DNA of 64,000 nt from an uncultured Collinsella sp. (GCA_934654775.1 CAKUGR010000007.1:77606-141605), one strand, 5' to 3'. Counted from the stretch's first letter, positions 16,637 through 25,968 are shown. Notes: generated from the letters alone by a model not told the origin. Numbers and translations are program-made.

Positions 16637-17656
16637 CTACAGCAATACAAACTGTTTCAGGGCGGCGCGACTCGATACCCCCAGCTTAGCGTAGGTGTTC
16701 GACAGGCGATTCTTAACCGTGCCACGCGAGATACCCATGTGAGCGGCAATCTCATCGTTGGTCCAGCCGCGACAGGCCAGCATAGCGATGGCAAACTCCG
16801 TCGTGGTCAGGCTTTCGGCAACAGTGGCGCCCGCACCCGGATTTTGCACGCGACGCCAGCCGCAGCTAAAGCGCCTGGTGACCTTAATGATCTCCGCGAA
16901 CTCCTGCGGGTGGTCCTTCTTTAGGCATGACTCCAACACGCCCTGCAAAAGCCCATGGTGCTCTCCAACGATCTCAATCAGGCCATCGGGCTGCGCAATC
17001 TGCCATGCGCGCATAAAGTGAGCGTTCGCGCGGTCAGCTTCGCGCTGGTTAATCCACCCAACGGCGGCAATCAGGTGCAAGAAGACCTCAGGGACGGGAT
17101 AGCTCTCCTGCTTCATCGACAAGGCGTTCTCTGCCATGCCCACGCAGCGTCCGTAATCGCCGTCGAGGTAGGCACGGTGCGCCAGCGCATAGGTTGCAAA
17201 CAGGCGCAGCCCCTCGGGCAGCAGAGATGCATATAAATCGAATTCGCCGCGTGACACCGACGAGGGAAAATGCAGCAGCACACAGGCGCTCGCCGCAAGC
17301 AGCATATATGAAGCCTGGACGCGTGGATCCTTTGTCGTCCTTTGACCCTTCCCTGTTTCCTTGAGATACGCAAGGCAGCGGCGCGCCGCCAATGCGCGAT
17401 TCAGCGACAGATTTGCATAGGCGCACAACAGGCATGCCGAAAGACGGAGCGAAAGGTCATCCGATAGTAAGTACGGCTCTGCTAGGCGTTGTGCCTCATC
17501 GGGGCAACCGCGATAGTAGTGCGCCTCGGCACGCGCGATAACGCCATAGTCATCTTTGAGCATCACGTCGAGGGTTTTGTCGAGCGTTCCGGGCTCAAAC
17601 GCCGCACACATAAGCGGCATGGGGAAACGCCAGCTATCGGTATATATCCGATCCAT
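16637..17656 (-). CDS. LuxR-type (NarL/FixJ HTH) transcriptional regulator
   Basis: 339 residues. The last 60 form a LuxR-type HTH (LACRGWTNDEIAAHMGISRGTVKNRLSNTYAKLGV, given here as a description of residues about 290-330). The first 270 are helical and tetratricopeptide-like in appearance, with no receiver-domain Asp pattern. It therefore resembles stand-alone LuxR regulators with a protein- or ligand-sensing helical domain. GGGGAGG precedes the start at 17656. The orientation is convergent with surface-protein paralog 3. The target genes are unknown. Confidence 0.85.
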   Translation of the reverse strand: MDRIYTDSWRFPMPLMCAAFEPGTLDKTLDVMLKDDYGVIARAEAHYYRGCPDEAQRLAEPYLLSDDLSLRLSACLLCAYANLSLNRALAARRCLAYLKETGKGQRTTKDPRVQASYMLLAASACVLLHFPSSVSRGEFDLYASLLPEGLRLFATYALAHRAYLDGDYGRCVGMAENALSMKQESYPVPEVFLHLIAAVGWINQREADRANAHFMRAWQIAQPDGLIEIVGEHHGLLQGVLESCLKKDHPQEFAEIIKVTRRFSCGWRRVQNPGAGATVAESLTTTEFAIAMLACRGWTNDEIAAHMGISRGTVKNRLSNTYAKLGVSSRAALKQFVLL

Positions 17657-17805
17657 GGCGACCTCCCCTCGCATAGCGGCTCACTTTGATGGTAATGCGA
17701 GGGGGCAACGGTTAATGGGACATGTGGCTCTAAATACGGCCTCATCCTGGGACGTTCGCGGTAAATCGAACGGCGCCAAGTCTAAATAGGGCGCCGCTCA
17801 AAAGG

Positions 17806-18702
17806 CTAAATATGCTGACGAATCGCGTCGATATAGGCCTGTCCGTAGCGCGTGAGCGTCGTGTTCTTGCGCGTGATGATGCCGATCTCCATGTACTCGT
17901 CTACATCGAGTGGAATCGAAATGATGCCGGGACCGTTGAGTTCGTGGCTGATCACGCCCGAACACACCGTGTAGCCGTTGAGTCCCATAGCCAGGTTGAA
18001 CAGCGTCGCACGGTCGCGCACGCGGATATTCTTGCGACGCTCAAACGTCGAGGTCAGTTCCTCGGAATAGTAAAACGAGTTGTAGCTGCCCTGCTCGTAG
18101 GACAGGAAGGGGTAGTCTTCCAGGTCCTCGAGCGTCACGCTGGAGCGGCCCGCCAGCGGATGGTCGGCACAAACAAACACATGCGGCGAGGCGCAGAAGA
18201 GCCCTTCGAACACGAGCTCGTTGGCCGCCAGCATACGCTCGATAACCTCGCGATTGTGCTCGGACAGGTACAGGATGCCCAGCTCGCTTTTCATATGCGC
18301 GACATCCTCGATAATCTCGTGGGTCTGTTCCTCGCGCAAGGTAAAGTCGTAGCGCGTGGCATCGAACTCGCGAATCACATCGACAAACGCGTTGACAGCA
18401 AATGAATAGTGTTGGCAGCTCACGCTAAAATGCGGCACCTGCTCGGACGCGCCTTTGTACTTGTCCTCGAGCAGGTCGGCCTGATCGAGCACCTGGCGCG
18501 CGTAGCCCAAGAAGGTTTCGCCTTCCTCGGACACAATGACGCCCTTGTTGGTGCGCTCAAAAATATGCACGCCCATCTCATTTTCGAGGTCGCGGATCGA
18601 CGCGGTAATCGAAGGCTGCGACACAAAGAGTCGGCGCGAGGCCTCGGTGATGCTGCCGCATTCGGCAACCTTTACAACATATCTGAGCTGTTGAAGCTTC
18701 AT
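17806..18702 (-). CDS. LysR-family transcriptional regulator
   Basis: 298 residues. The N-terminal HTH (LQQLRYVVKVAECGSITEAS, residues 3-22, and SQPSITASIRDLE) is followed by a substrate-binding domain resembling CysB/CbbR-like periplasmic-fold sensors. The start at 18702 has GGGAGGG upstream; a much longer in-frame extension to 18909 overlaps the preceding gene and is unlikely. It follows the HAD phosphatase gene by only 10 bp, so the two are probably co-transcribed. The inducer is unknown. Confidence 0.88.
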   Translation of the reverse strand: MKLQQLRYVVKVAECGSITEASRRLFVSQPSITASIRDLENEMGVHIFERTNKGVIVSEEGETFLGYARQVLDQADLLEDKYKGASEQVPHFSVSCQHYSFAVNAFVDVIREFDATRYDFTLREEQTHEIIEDVAHMKSELGILYLSEHNREVIERMLAANELVFEGLFCASPHVFVCADHPLAGRSSVTLEDLEDYPFLSYEQGSYNSFYYSEELTSTFERRKNIRVRDRATLFNLAMGLNGYTVCSGVISHELNGPGIISIPLDVDEYMEIGIITRKNTTLTRYGQAYIDAIRQHI

Positions 18703-18712
18703 AACGCCCTCC

Positions 18713-19621
18713 CTAGATGTTCGTGACGTCGAAACCCGTCGCATCCATCTGACGCATAAACGGCGGCATCTCCCCCGTCGCAGCACAGGCGGCAATCTGA
18801 TGCAGAGCCTCGGCGACCGCGTCGTCTGCCGCGGCACCGATATGCCAGCGCGCGGCAGCCGTGACGGCCTCGTTGGCATTGGCGACCGCCACGGAGTTGA
18901 AAACGGCATCGATCATGGGCAGGTCGTTATCGGAATCGCCGAACACGGCCACCTCGTCGGGCGTCAGGCCCAAAGCGCGTGCCAGCTCGAGCGCGGCGCA
19001 GCCCTTGTCCCAACCGGCCGGAAGGATGTCGAACAGGCGCACACGATTGTTGGGGAACACGAGCGAGAGCTCCGGCACCTCGGCGGCAACGCGCTCGCGC
19101 AGCTCGGCGAGCTCCTCACGCGAGCGAGCGCTCCAGATATTGGCCTTGTATACCGGGGCATCGTCGACAACGGGGCGGCACGGGGCCTCTTCGCCCTTGA
19201 GCCACGCGTTGCCGCCCGACTCCATGGCGCGACGAACGCGCTCGGGATCGCTCGTCACGCAATAGGCGTCGTTGTCCCAAAAGTCATCGCCCAGGCTGTA
19301 GACCTTGAGATACGTATCGTCGGTCTCTTGCTCAAGGTAGTCGGCCAGACGCATCAGGGCATCGTTGTCGGTTGCACGCGAAGCGACTACCTCGCCGTCG
19401 ACAAACATCACCTGGCCGTTGCAGAAGGCACCGGTCGAAAAGCACTCGGAACGATTGCGGAACATCCAGCCCATCGCGGACGGCTGGCGGCCTGAAACCG
19501 GGCCAAAGTGCAGACCCGCCGCCTGCATGGCATGAATGCCCTCGATGGCGTAGTCGCTGGCGCCGTCATGCCCAGCCGGAATCAGCGTATCGTCCATATC
19601 GGTCAGCACAAGTTTGATCAT
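18713..19621 (-). CDS. HAD-superfamily phosphatase, Cof/IIB type
   Basis: 302 residues. Motif I is DMDDTLI (residues 8-14) with the nucleophile Asp8. Motif II is the Ser of GPVSGRQ, and Lys lies in GWDKGCA. Motif IV is VFGDSDNDLPMI. A large C2-type cap lies between motifs II and III, as in the Cof/YidA group, which hydrolyses sugar phosphates, nucleotides or pyridoxal phosphate. GGGGGA precedes the ATG at 19621. It forms a two-gene unit with the LysR gene downstream. Confidence 0.88.
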   Translation of the reverse strand: MIKLVLTDMDDTLIPAGHDGASDYAIEGIHAMQAAGLHFGPVSGRQPSAMGWMFRNRSECFSTGAFCNGQVMFVDGEVVASRATDNDALMRLADYLEQETDDTYLKVYSLGDDFWDNDAYCVTSDPERVRRAMESGGNAWLKGEEAPCRPVVDDAPVYKANIWSARSREELAELRERVAAEVPELSLVFPNNRVRLFDILPAGWDKGCAALELARALGLTPDEVAVFGDSDNDLPMIDAVFNSVAVANANEAVTAAARWHIGAAADDAVAEALHQIAACAATGEMPPFMRQMDATGFDVTNI

Positions 19622-19660
19622 AGAGTCCCCCAGTCATTTTCACCGTAACCATTGTAACGA

Positions 19661-19760
19661 CCTGCCAATAAGGGACAGGTTTATTTTGGCAGGTTTTATC
19701 TGGGAAAATGCAGCGCCCCTGTTGCCGCCTGCCAAAATAAATCTGTCCCTTTTTGGCAGG
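19661..19760. repeat. Two inverted copies of a 33-bp CCTGCC hairpin element
   Basis: The 33-bp element at 19661-19693 (CCTGCCAATAAGGGACAGG...) recurs in inverted orientation at 19728-19760 with two mismatches. A third copy lies at 41073-41105. Each copy has CCTGCC/GGCAGG arms and an AAGGGACAG core. The pair sits upstream of the HAD gene and ahead of the thiamine riboswitch, and together the two copies could fold into a long hairpin. Confidence 0.8.
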
Positions 19761-19786
19761 TGCGTTAGTATAGGGAGCAACAGATT

Positions 19787-19880
19787 CGATGCGGGAGTGC
19801 CGGCGGTGCAAACCACAAGGCTGAGAGGGCATAGGGCCCAATCCTTTGAACCTGTCAGTTAATGCTGGCGTAGGGAGCAT
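19787..19880 (+). promoter_or_regulatory. TPP (THI-box) riboswitch
   Basis: The conserved thiamine-pyrophosphate aptamer segments occur in the right order: CGGGAGTGCC, then ACAAGGCTGAGAGGGC, CCCAATCCTTTGAACCTG, and TCAGTTAATGCTGGCGTAGGGA. The aptamer ends 11 bases before a strong terminator and 64 bases before thiM. Binding of TPP is therefore expected to favour termination and shut off the thiamine operon. Confidence 0.96.
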
Positions 19881-19891
19881 GCCGCCTTTAC

Positions 19892-19923
19892 AGGGGCGCT
19901 GTCTATGCACAGCGCCCCTTTTC
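19892..19923 (+). terminator. Riboswitch-controlled terminator before thiM
   Basis: An 11-bp perfect stem, AGGGGCGCTGT (19892-19902), with the loop CTATGC and its complement at 19909-19919, is followed by TTTT. Its position right after the TPP aptamer makes it the expression platform. Confidence 0.9.
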
Positions 19924-19944
19924 TATGCCAAGGAGGCATGTGCA

Positions 19945-20784
19945 GTGATTGATTCGGAACAGCTTAAGCAAAATGTGATCAAGGCCGTAGAGGAGATTCG
20001 AGCCACCAATCCGATGGCGGGCTCCATCACCAACACGGTGACGATCGACTTTGTCGCCAACGCACAGCTCGCCGTGGGCGGTTCGGCCGCCATGGTCTAT
20101 CTGCCCGACGAGGGCGAGGCACTCGTTGCCGGCGGCGGCGCCATCTATCTCAATATGGGCACGCTCTTCCCCATCTACGAGCAGACGATCCCCCGCGCGG
20201 CCAAGGCGGCACACGACGCCGGCAAGCCCTGGGTGCTCGATCCGGTGGGTCTGGGCATCGGTAGCCTGCGCACCCAGCTGGTAAACGAGCTCAAGCAGTA
20301 CAAGCCCGCCATCGTGCGCGGCAACGCCTCCGAGATTATCGCGCTCGCCGGCCTGTGGGGTCTTGAGGGCGAGGCGGCCGATCTGAGCCGCGTACGCGGT
20401 GTCGATACCACCGACACGGTCGACGCCGCCCGCGATGCCGCCGTGGCGCTCGCCCGCTACACCGGCGGCGCCGTAGTGGTCTCGGGCGAAGTCGACCTGA
20501 TCACCGACGGCACGACCGTGGCCAAGTCCCACGGCGGCAGCCCGCTCATGTCCAAGATCACCGGCTGCGGCTGCTCGCAGGGCGGCGTGCTGGCCGTGTA
20601 CGCCTGCGCTGCCGACCCGTTTACGGCAGCCATCTGCGGCACCGCCGTCTACAACGTCGCCGGCACGCGTGCCGCCGCTGTCGCCGATGCCCCGGCAAGC
20701 TTTAAGGTCACCTTTATCGACGAGCTCTACCGCGCAACCGCCCAAGACATCGCCGATAACCGACTCGAGCTCGAGGAGGCATAA
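19945..20784 (+). CDS. thiM: Hydroxyethylthiazole kinase
   Basis: 279 residues. It phosphorylates 4-methyl-5-hydroxyethylthiazole in thiamine salvage. Family features are N-terminal NPMAGSITNTVTIDFVANAQL, DPVGLGIG around residue 100, RGNASEI, and the anion hole ITGCGCSQGG near residue 205. The start is the GTG at 19945, with AAGGAGG eight bases upstream; an ATG closer to the ribosome site is out of frame. It is the first gene of the TPP-riboswitch operon, three bases before the next gene. Confidence 0.95.
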   Translation: MIDSEQLKQNVIKAVEEIRATNPMAGSITNTVTIDFVANAQLAVGGSAAMVYLPDEGEALVAGGGAIYLNMGTLFPIYEQTIPRAAKAAHDAGKPWVLDPVGLGIGSLRTQLVNELKQYKPAIVRGNASEIIALAGLWGLEGEAADLSRVRGVDTTDTVDAARDAAVALARYTGGAVVVSGEVDLITDGTTVAKSHGGSPLMSKITGCGCSQGGVLAVYACAADPFTAAICGTAVYNVAGTRAAAVADAPASFKVTFIDELYRATAQDIADNRLELEEA

Positions 20785-20787
20785 GCC

Positions 20788-21129
20788 ATGTCCGAGTCCA
20801 CAACCAACGCCGGCATGAACACGCTCGTCGCCGTGGCCATCGCCCCGTGTGGTACGGGTGACGAGCTATCCGCCGAGGTCGCCGAGGTCGTGCGCGTCAT
20901 TCGCGAGAGCGGCCTTCCCAACCGCACCACCTCGATGTTCACCGAGATCGAGGGCGACTGGGACGAGGTCATGCAGGTCGTGCGCGACGCAACCTTTGTG
21001 TTAGCGAGCAAGGGCATCCGCACCGAAGTCGTGCTCAAAGCCGATATTCGACCCGGATTTACCGACACCATGACCGGCAAACTCGAGCGCATGGAAGCAC
21101 AGATCAAGAAACAGGAGGAAGCACGATGA
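20788..21129 (+). CDS. MTH1187-family thiamine-binding protein
   Basis: 113 residues of the MTH1187/YkoF-like small ferredoxin-fold family (formerly DUF77). Recognisable segments are VAVAIAPCGTG, GLPNRTTSMFTEIEGDWDEV and KADIRPGFTDTM. Members bind thiamine or its hydroxymethylpyrimidine part and often sit in TPP-regulated transport or salvage operons. Here the gene lies between thiM and thiE and its stop codon overlaps the thiE start (ATGA), which strongly supports a thiamine role. Confidence 0.85.
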   Translation: MSESTTNAGMNTLVAVAIAPCGTGDELSAEVAEVVRVIRESGLPNRTTSMFTEIEGDWDEVMQVVRDATFVLASKGIRTEVVLKADIRPGFTDTMTGKLERMEAQIKKQEEAR

Positions 21130-21821
21130 GCATCCGCGACAACCTTGATATCTCGGCCTATCTGGTACTCGGCCCCGAAAACACGCTGGGCCGCCCTGTG
21201 GGCGATGTAGTGGCCCAGGCACTCGACGCCGGCTTTACCTGCATCCAGGTGCGCTCCAAGGTGGCAAGTGCCCGCGAGATCATCGCGCTGACCGACGACG
21301 CCGCGCAGGCTATCGCTCAGGCCGGCAAGACCGGTCAGGTCGCCTTGCTGATCGACGACCGCCTTGACTGCGTGCTCGCCGCGCGCGAGCAGGGTATTGC
21401 TGTCGACGGCGTGCACGTGGGTCAGAGCGATATTCCCGTCGAGGTCTGTCGCAAGCTGCTGGGCCCCGATGCCATCGTGGGCCTTTCCGCCCGTTGCGAG
21501 GAGATGCTCGAGTACGTCAAGACCGCCGACATGAGCCTGGTCGACTACCTGGGCATCGGCCCGCTCCACGAGACCGAGACCAAGCGCGATTGCGGACGCG
21601 CGGCCGACGGCTCCATCATCACCAAGAGCTTTGAGGACCTGGCCGCACTCCACGCGGCAAGCCCCGTGCCCATCGTGGTGGGCGGCGGCGTCAAGACGGC
21701 CGACCTGCCGCAGCTCAAGGCCACCGGCGTCGACGGCTTCTTTGTGGTGAGCGCCGTCTGCAGCGCCAGCGACCCCTACGCTGCGGCCAAAGAGCTCGTC
21801 GACACCTGGCAGCAGGCATAA
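21126..21821 (+). CDS. thiE: Thiamine-phosphate synthase
   Basis: 231 residues. It joins HMP-pyrophosphate with thiazole phosphate to make thiamine phosphate. TIM-barrel motifs are visible: IQVRSKVAS (the Lys/Arg pyrophosphate site), LLIDDRLDCVLA, DGVHVGQSD, GLSARCEEM, YLGIGPLHETETKRD and VVGGGVKTADLPQLKATGVDG. Translation is coupled to the preceding gene by an ATGA overlap. The salvage set lacks a thiD gene here, so HMP kinase must be encoded elsewhere. Confidence 0.95.
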   Translation: MSIRDNLDISAYLVLGPENTLGRPVGDVVAQALDAGFTCIQVRSKVASAREIIALTDDAAQAIAQAGKTGQVALLIDDRLDCVLAAREQGIAVDGVHVGQSDIPVEVCRKLLGPDAIVGLSARCEEMLEYVKTADMSLVDYLGIGPLHETETKRDCGRAADGSIITKSFEDLAALHAASPVPIVVGGGVKTADLPQLKATGVDGFFVVSAVCSASDPYAAAKELVDTWQQA

Positions 21822-21864
21822 GCGCAAACCGAGCAGCTGCTCCGCAGCCTCATATCTTCAAGAG

Positions 21865-22036
21865 CGGAAAGCGCATCCCGGAATGGACGTCCAAACTGGG
21901 ATGCGCTTTCCGTATAGAGACTCAACGGGAAACTGCATCCCATTCCAGACGCAAATTCCGGGCCACAGTTTCCCAAAGGCCCTTGTTTCGGAAACTGCAT
22001 CCCATTCCGAAGGCAAATTCCGGGACGTGCTTTCCG
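21865..22036. repeat. Cluster of three related hairpins (BIME-like)
   Basis: Three 48-49-bp units lie at 21865-21912, 21926-21974 and 21989-22036. Unit 1 is a perfect 15-bp stem (CGGAAAGCGCATCCC with its complement). Units 2 and 3 share GGAAACTGCATCCCATTCC and CAAATTCCGGG, and match unit 1 best in inverted orientation. They lie between the convergent thiE and patatin genes, where they may act as terminators, but the repeated alternating design is that of a REP/BIME element. Confidence 0.75.
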
Positions 22037-22056
22037 CTGAGCCTGCGGCTGTTGCT

Positions 22057-22926
22057 CTACCCTGCCAGATATGCCTCCAACGCCGGCAAAGTCGCCTCTG
22101 CATCGCGACGGCCGATCTGATAGATACGCTCAAGCTCATCGGGCTCGCGACAGAGCGACGGCACCTTTACCGATTCGCTCGGCCGCACCACAAAGATCTC
22201 GCCGGCGGCCTCACGACGCACCAGATCCTCGAGCGTGGCATTGTAGACCTCATGCCGATGCTCAAGCGCTGAAACAAATGCAGGGTAGTGACGGAACACG
22301 CGCCGCAGCATGGGCATCACGCTGTTGGGCTGCTTTACAAAGCCCGCCGGCTGCGTCAGCACCACCACGTTGCGGTCATAGCCCTGCGCAAACAGCCAAG
22401 CACTGGGAATGGAATCGGCAACGCCGCCATCCAGATATTTATGCCCCTCAATAGCGACAGGACGCGTCGCCACAGGAATCGCAGACGACGCCCGAATCCA
22501 CTCGATATCGCGCTCATCGCCATAGGGCAGATCATGATAGATCGCCTCACCCGTCTCGATATCGGTGCATACACACGTAAACCGCATGGGGCAAGCGCGA
22601 TACGTCTCCAAGTCGATGGGGTCGCGCTCAAGCGGCACCTCGTGATAGGCAAAATCGGCATTGAACATGTCACCGGTTCGCAACCAGCTCGTCACGCTCG
22701 CGTAGCGCTTATCGGCACAATAGGCTTTGTTGTAGCGAATGGCGCGCCCAATCTGCCGCGATTTAAAGTTGTAGCCAAACGCCGCGCCCGCCGAGACGCC
22801 CACCATATGGTCGCAGGTCAAACCGTGCTCCATCCAAACGTCGAGCACGCCCGCCGTATACATGCCGCGGTAGCCGCCTCCCTCGAGCGCAAGCCCCACC
22901 GTGCGCGTCATATCTGGCTGTGCCAT
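22057..22926 (-). CDS. Patatin-like phospholipase
   Basis: 289 residues of the RssA/YjjU-like bacterial patatin group. The oxyanion motif is LEGGGYRGMYTAG (residues 14-26), the nucleophile motif GVSAG puts Ser at 45, and the catalytic Asp is in LDGGVADSIP (Asp about 166). There is no signal peptide, so it is intracellular or membrane-associated. GGAGATGG precedes the ATG. It probably hydrolyses phospholipid acyl esters; the physiological role is unknown. Confidence 0.9.
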   Translation of the reverse strand: MAQPDMTRTVGLALEGGGYRGMYTAGVLDVWMEHGLTCDHMVGVSAGAAFGYNFKSRQIGRAIRYNKAYCADKRYASVTSWLRTGDMFNADFAYHEVPLERDPIDLETYRACPMRFTCVCTDIETGEAIYHDLPYGDERDIEWIRASSAIPVATRPVAIEGHKYLDGGVADSIPSAWLFAQGYDRNVVVLTQPAGFVKQPNSVMPMLRRVFRHYPAFVSALEHRHEVYNATLEDLVRREAAGEIFVVRPSESVKVPSLCREPDELERIYQIGRRDAEATLPALEAYLAG

Positions 22927-23250
22927 GCGACCATCTCCATCCCCGCAAATTCAAACGGGAAAAGTATACCCGTCAACATATATCGTCTCAGTCGCATTTT
23001 CATCGAACATCGCATCGTCGTGTTACCGCTTGGCAAATAATTGTCACCCATAGTATGGGCACCCCTATATAATTTTGTACTGTTGTTTATACTACTCAGC
23101 AGTTATCAACAGCGAACATTAGCCGGCAAAGTAACCCAACAACGCAGCAAGGCGGAGGCCTGGATACACGCAATACGCTGAGCAACGACGCGTGTACACA
23201 ACGAGCTCGCCCGACGCAATCCGCCCCGACCTCAGAAAGCCGCTTAGAAC
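22927..23250. other. Intergenic region, 324 bp, divergent promoters expected
   Basis: The space between the divergent patatin and GGDEF/EAL genes has an AT-rich middle (TATATAATTTTGTAC near 23068) that suits promoters. No c-di-GMP riboswitch consensus, strong repeat or additional coding frame was found. Confidence 0.5.
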
Positions 23251-25968
23251 ATGGATACTGTCAGCAATTACACCGAAACGCTCGAAAAGACCATCCGTGA
23301 CCTTCTCGAGCGTCAGGATGATCTGATTAGGACCGCCTTTACCGACCAGCTTACCGGACTTGGCAACCGCGGCGGCTTTGCCCGTTCCCTCGAGGAGCTC
23401 TGGGAGCAGGAACTGCCCGTGACCATGGCTTTTATCGATATTGACAACCTCAAGCACTGCAACGACGTCTTTGGGCATGACGAGGGCAACCGCTACATCT
23501 TGCAGGTAGGCCTTTATCTCAAACTGTATATGAAAGTGGACGAGGCGGCGTTTCGCATAGGCGGCGACGAGTTTGCCATCCTATCTACGATTGCGACCGA
23601 GGACGACCTCGCCGAACGTCTGGAACACTGCCGAACGGTCCTGCTCAAAAACAACGATTCCGAGATGCCTCATTCGTTTAGCTACGGAGTGGCACACGCC
23701 GACCCCGCCCTGGGCGAAGCCTCCAATCGCATGACACTCGATGCCGACCATCGCATGTACGACTACAAGCTGCGCCATGCCATGCACCTTGATCGACGCA
23801 ATATCGCGCAAGTCCACGCCGACGACTTTGAAATAAGCGACCGCGTTTTCGATGCCTTTTCGATGCTCAACGAAGGCCGTTATTGCTTTATCGAGAACTT
23901 GGACAAGCATCGCACCCTTTGGTCACAAGGCGCCTTGCGCGACCTCGCTCTTCCTTCGGAGCATATCGACAACTGCCGCGATTACTGGAAAACGCGTGTC
24001 CATCCCGATGACCTTGAGGCCTATACCAGCGATATCGACCAAATCTACAACGGCTCCAAACACCGCCGCGTCATGCAGTACCGTATGCGCAATGCCGCGG
24101 GCGACTACGTCCTTTGCCGCGCTCGCGGGTTTCGTATCGACGGCGACGGAAATACCCCCTCGCTCTATGTCGGCGAGCTCGTCAACCACTCGCTTGCCGA
24201 AACCGTCGACGCCGCTACGGGCCTCGGAACGCAGCGTATGCTGATCAACGCTATCGATGCCTGCCGTCGCGACCGTTGCGAGACGGGGCTTATAGCGGTC
24301 CGCGTTCGCGGCACGGCAAAGTTCAACGAGCTCTATGGGGCCGAGGCTGTCGACAACATGCTCGCCGAATACGCAGGCCGCATGTTGTCGATCACCCGCG
24401 GCAGGAGCCGCGTCTTCCGCTCACGAAACGCCCAGTTCGTCGTTCTTAGCAACGAGTTGGACCACGAGGCATTCGAGCAACTGACCCATCATCTTAAAGA
24501 GGCCGTTTTCGCTCCTGTTCAAATCGCGGGCGATACCATTACCCCCGTCTGCCTCGTCGTTCCGGCCTTTTACGAGCGCTTAATCAATCAAGCGACCGCC
24601 GTTTTAGGCGAACTCGACCGTCGCCTTCGCACGGCCGGCGGGCTTGTTCCCAACGACAGCCTCCCCATACCCGAGGCGGAGCGCAAAAGCGCCATCGCCG
24701 AACGTATCGACTCGCTCACGGGACTCTATCGACCCAGCGAGTTTATGCGGCGCGCCAACGCATTTCTCGAGGCAAGGCGCGACGGCACCTGGTGCATCGC
24801 CACGGTCGACATGGGCCACATGCGCCTGTTTAATGAATGGCACGGCCAGGCCGAAGGCGACCGCGTACTCGCCGATGTGGGCACGGTCCTCAAGGACATC
24901 GAGAATGCCGATATAGGCGTCGCAGGGTACTGGGGCCAAGATGACTTTTGCGTACTCATCCCCTTTGAGCACATCACCGTCCATCAAATCTACAACCGCG
25001 TTCGCGAGGCCGTAGCCAGGCATGATGACGGCGTAGGTTTTTGGCCGTCCATGGGCGTTTACCCCATCGACTCCAATGAGGAAATTACCATCGATGCGCA
25101 GGCTAAGGCAATGTTTACCAATCGACGCGCCAAAAACGACTTTAAGGAGCGCATTGCCATTTTCCGCCCCGAGGAGTACAGGCGCGAAGTTGCGTTTCAC
25201 CGCACCCTCACCGAGTTCCAGTATGCGCTCTCAAACGGCCGCATTACCTACTACCTGCAGCCCCAGGTTGACATGGAAACCGGCGAGATCATTGGCGCCG
25301 AGGCGCTCACGCGCTGGATTGACAAAGATGGATCATTGATTCCACCTGCGTCCTTTATCCCCGCGCTCGAGGAAAGCGGCTTTGTGGTGACGCTCGACAA
25401 GTACATTTGGCAGGGTGTCGCCTCGTGGCTGCGCGGGCGCATCGATCGAGGACTTCGCGTGGTTCCGATCTCGCTTAATGTGTCGCGCGTGGATATCCTT
25501 GCCTGCGACGTTGCCGAACATATGGGGGCGCTCGCCGCCCAATACAACCTACCGCCCGAGCTCATGCGTATCGAGATCACCGAGACGGCTTATACGGGGG
25601 AGTCCGAGGCCGTGGACAAACTGACAGCCGACCTGCACACCCGCGGCTTCTCGACCTATATGGACGATTTTGGCACCGGCCAGTCCACGCTCGCGATGCT
25701 CAAGAACGTCAACGTCGACGTCATCAAGCTCGACCGCACCTTTGTGCCCACCGACCGCGATCAAGGCCGCAGCGCGCAGATCGTGTCATCGATGCTCGGC
25801 ATGGCACAGTCGCTCCATCTGCCCGTTGTGGTCGAAGGCGTCGAGACGGAAGCGCAGGCCCAGCTGCTGCGTCAGATGGGCGCCCGCTATGCGCAGGGCT
25901 TCCTCTACTATCGTCCCATGCCGGCGGCGGATTTTGAGGCATTGCTCGACGGATGCGACAATGCCTGA
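23251..25968 (+). CDS. Cyclic-di-GMP turnover protein: GGDEF - PAS-like - two degenerate GGDEF - EAL
   Basis: 905 residues with no membrane segment. An intact GGDEF domain (residues 30-175, motif RIGGDEF at 102-108) is followed by a PAS-like region (about 195-315). Next come a decayed GGDEF domain (about 322-465, no GGDEF motif) and a second decayed one (about 487-640, GQDDF at 562-566). The last domain is EAL (about 655-900), which keeps EAL at 684-686, Asn743, Glu775, the pair Asp805-Asp806, Lys826 and EGVE at 862-865. It could therefore both make and degrade c-di-GMP. Residues 30-465 align with the whole of the next gene, so the two are duplicates. The ribosome site is weak. Confidence 0.9.
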   Translation: MDTVSNYTETLEKTIRDLLERQDDLIRTAFTDQLTGLGNRGGFARSLEELWEQELPVTMAFIDIDNLKHCNDVFGHDEGNRYILQVGLYLKLYMKVDEAAFRIGGDEFAILSTIATEDDLAERLEHCRTVLLKNNDSEMPHSFSYGVAHADPALGEASNRMTLDADHRMYDYKLRHAMHLDRRNIAQVHADDFEISDRVFDAFSMLNEGRYCFIENLDKHRTLWSQGALRDLALPSEHIDNCRDYWKTRVHPDDLEAYTSDIDQIYNGSKHRRVMQYRMRNAAGDYVLCRARGFRIDGDGNTPSLYVGELVNHSLAETVDAATGLGTQRMLINAIDACRRDRCETGLIAVRVRGTAKFNELYGAEAVDNMLAEYAGRMLSITRGRSRVFRSRNAQFVVLSNELDHEAFEQLTHHLKEAVFAPVQIAGDTITPVCLVVPAFYERLINQATAVLGELDRRLRTAGGLVPNDSLPIPEAERKSAIAERIDSLTGLYRPSEFMRRANAFLEARRDGTWCIATVDMGHMRLFNEWHGQAEGDRVLADVGTVLKDIENADIGVAGYWGQDDFCVLIPFEHITVHQIYNRVREAVARHDDGVGFWPSMGVYPIDSNEEITIDAQAKAMFTNRRAKNDFKERIAIFRPEEYRREVAFHRTLTEFQYALSNGRITYYLQPQVDMETGEIIGAEALTRWIDKDGSLIPPASFIPALEESGFVVTLDKYIWQGVASWLRGRIDRGLRVVPISLNVSRVDILACDVAEHMGALAAQYNLPPELMRIEITETAYTGESEAVDKLTADLHTRGFSTYMDDFGTGQSTLAMLKNVNVDVIKLDRTFVPTDRDQGRSAQIVSSMLGMAQSLHLPVVVEGVETEAQAQLLRQMGARYAQGFLYYRPMPAADFEALLDGCDNA

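Noticed and set aside
23100..23250. c-di-GMP-I riboswitch before the GGDEF-EAL gene
   Set aside because: A faint resemblance (GGCAAAG, ACGCAGCAAGG) lacks the GAAA tetraloop and receptor and the second helix of the family.
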